From Apostichopus japonicus (Eukaryota; Echinodermata; Holothuroidea; Aspidochirotida; Stichopodidae): 60,000 bases of DNA. Positions 58,500-60,000 of this stretch are shown here, one piece after another (position 1 is the first letter of the stretch; each line of letters begins with the position of its first letter). The translations under genes were made by a program, and so were the position numbers. The notes beneath the pieces are model-generated. The model did no database searches and was not told the DNA's origin. It worked only from the letters and a program-made list of their open reading frames with translations. The DNA is taken from NCBI RefSeq assembly GCF_037975245.1, contig NC_092561.1, positions 16,933,001 to 16,993,000 of the forward strand, in the 5' to 3' direction.

Positions 58500-60000
58500 T
58501 TAATGTCAGTAAGCAATCACTTTTTCAGTTATTGCCAACATGTATATTAATATCCTGTACATTTCTTTTTACTCTTCATAAATTTGCAAGATTTCCAGAC
58601 TATTTTATGTTCTTATTATGTCAATGTTATAAATGATAGGAAGCCATGGCTTTACTATTGTACAATTCTTCCCGCAAGTCAATAATTCATATAATTGACC
58701 CTTTTGCAAAATTTATTTTTAAATTTAAATTTAATTTAATATTTATGGGTAAAAATGTCTGCATTTTATTTGATGATTTCAGGTTTATTCTCCTGTTAGC
58801 TGCTAAGATTATATCATGAATCATTTGTTTGGATTTTGAGAGAACTGCTCATAACCATTCCATGCTCACTGAAATAGTCATAGAGAATGCTCAATAAATT
58901 CTTGTCTCTATGATACCAACAAAGTATTTGTTTTTCTCCTCACTTGTGTGTTTCTGTTTATTGAGTTCTTTTATTTGATCTAAAGCTGTGATCTGTTGAT
59001 GACAATACTATAGTTAATAATAATAATATGCACAGTAAGTAAAACTTTTTCTCCAAAATTCCTGTACAGCAATTTATAAGTTAGATAAAAAACTAAAAAT
59101 ATATATATATGTAAGAGATGCGAGATATGGGGTTCTAGTCAGCAGGTTCTGACCAGCAGGCTTGTTGGGATAAGTCCTATACTGTAGAACGGTTTTTGTG
59201 TCTCAAGTTATTAAATTAAACGGTAGACACCCAATGACTGGTATGCACCATAAATGATAAAAAGGGTCAATGAATGTCCGGCAGATAGCAGCAAGTTACA
59301 AAAAGGGATGGTGGTTGATAGCGATAGATGAACTTCCAGTAAATAACAAATAAGTTTCAATGGTGTCCTTCCCAAGGAGAGTAGAAAGTCCAGGTACAAT
59401 ATTATCAAAACAGCGGCTAAATGACAGCTCTCCGCTCCATCAATTCCATTAGTGTGAATAGGCACAGTAAACAAGATGTATATACAATTTACAAATAATT
59501 CCTCCATCAGACAAGGTTGACAGCTTAGTTAGCAACAACCCTATATAGATATCTACACAGTGCACAAACTTTAACCTCAAAGAGTGCCCATATTCTACTA
59601 ATGCCCTGTTGACTGGCTCACAAGAAAACTGCATCTCTTTCTAAGACTCCTGGAATTCAGCTCCTTTACCACAGCATATAAACATGTGACCAACTGAACT
59701 CCTCTCATTGGCCCAACTACACCCTTGGTCCCAGTAGCAACACTTAGAACCAATTGGGGTTAACCATCCAATACTAATTTGCATACTAATACTGACCAGT
59801 ACACCCTGTTTCTAAGAAAAGGGCAGGAAGTAGGGAAGTTGTTTACTACAGACAGAGCAAACAGGCAGAACAAAGAAAGTAATGCTTTCAAAGTTTAACT
59901 ACTACTTATAAAGAGTAAAATGAACACAGCAGAGGAAGAAGCATAAATATATCTATTTACAAATATACAAATAATAGGGTAAAGTGTTAAAAGTCAGCGA
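58500..60000. other. Right end of window; nothing recognised
   Basis: AT-rich sequence with a TA microsatellite near 59098. The stretch 59640-59800 carries CCAAT-like and octamer-like strings similar in style to 45110-45250. Short frames on the minus strand have no recognisable domain. Confidence 0.25.

Overview
The window is nuclear DNA from an animal. It has short exons with GT/AG introns, many small inverted-repeat transposons, non-LTR and Penelope-like retroelement debris, and almost no long open frames. The gene content (an ALDH8A1 orthologue, a member of the KMT5A-like SET family that is expanded in marine invertebrates, and zinc-finger tyrosine-recombinase genes), together with TTAGGG-type interstitial repeats, suggests a marine invertebrate deuterostome, perhaps an echinoderm. 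The taxon is an inference only.

Left part (1-6 kb, minus strand): five exons of a KMT5A/PR-Set7-like SET methyltransferase. Its 3' end runs off the left edge through an array of about 488-bp units, each carrying one 45-nt exon. From 6.5 to 9.3 kb lies a complex satellite packed with AGGTCA half-sites.

Middle part (9.4-41.5 kb, plus strand): a complete eight-exon ALDH8A1 gene (20420-40124, 485 codons plus stop; kynurenine pathway aldehyde dehydrogenase) and, upstream of it, a tandem partial duplicate that contains only exons 4-8 (9371-16282) with open frames and intact splice sites. The two copies act as empty sites for each other, so three transposon insertions (one TTAA-type, two hAT-like with 8-bp target duplications) can be dated to after the duplication. 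The ALDH8A1 introns hold a CR1/L2-like LINE remnant, two MITEs, and a 2.6-kb inverted-repeat element carrying repeated copies of TGACTTACGTGAC.

Right part (42-56.5 kb, minus strand): a locus of C2H2 zinc-finger/tyrosine-recombinase genes. Copy A (56513-49773) can be followed exon by exon: an N-terminal domain, an acidic 12-residue repeat, two short zinc fingers, a SAM-like core-binding region and a catalytic domain with Arg, Lys, Arg, His and Tyr candidates. Next come a partial N-terminal copy C (49.7-48.7 kb) and a pseudogene copy B (48.6-44.3 kb). Copy B is broken by a stop codon, a frameshift and a Penelope-like insertion with a 15-bp target duplication. Downstream of copy B are more Penelope-like fragments, one of them followed by a hammerhead-ribozyme-like motif. 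This recombinase locus is the most unusual content of the window.

The last 3.5 kb holds only tandem repeats and a hAT-like MITE. I saw no rRNA, tRNA or CRISPR array. All gene models are from reading exons, splice sites and phases by eye; no alignment or search was run.
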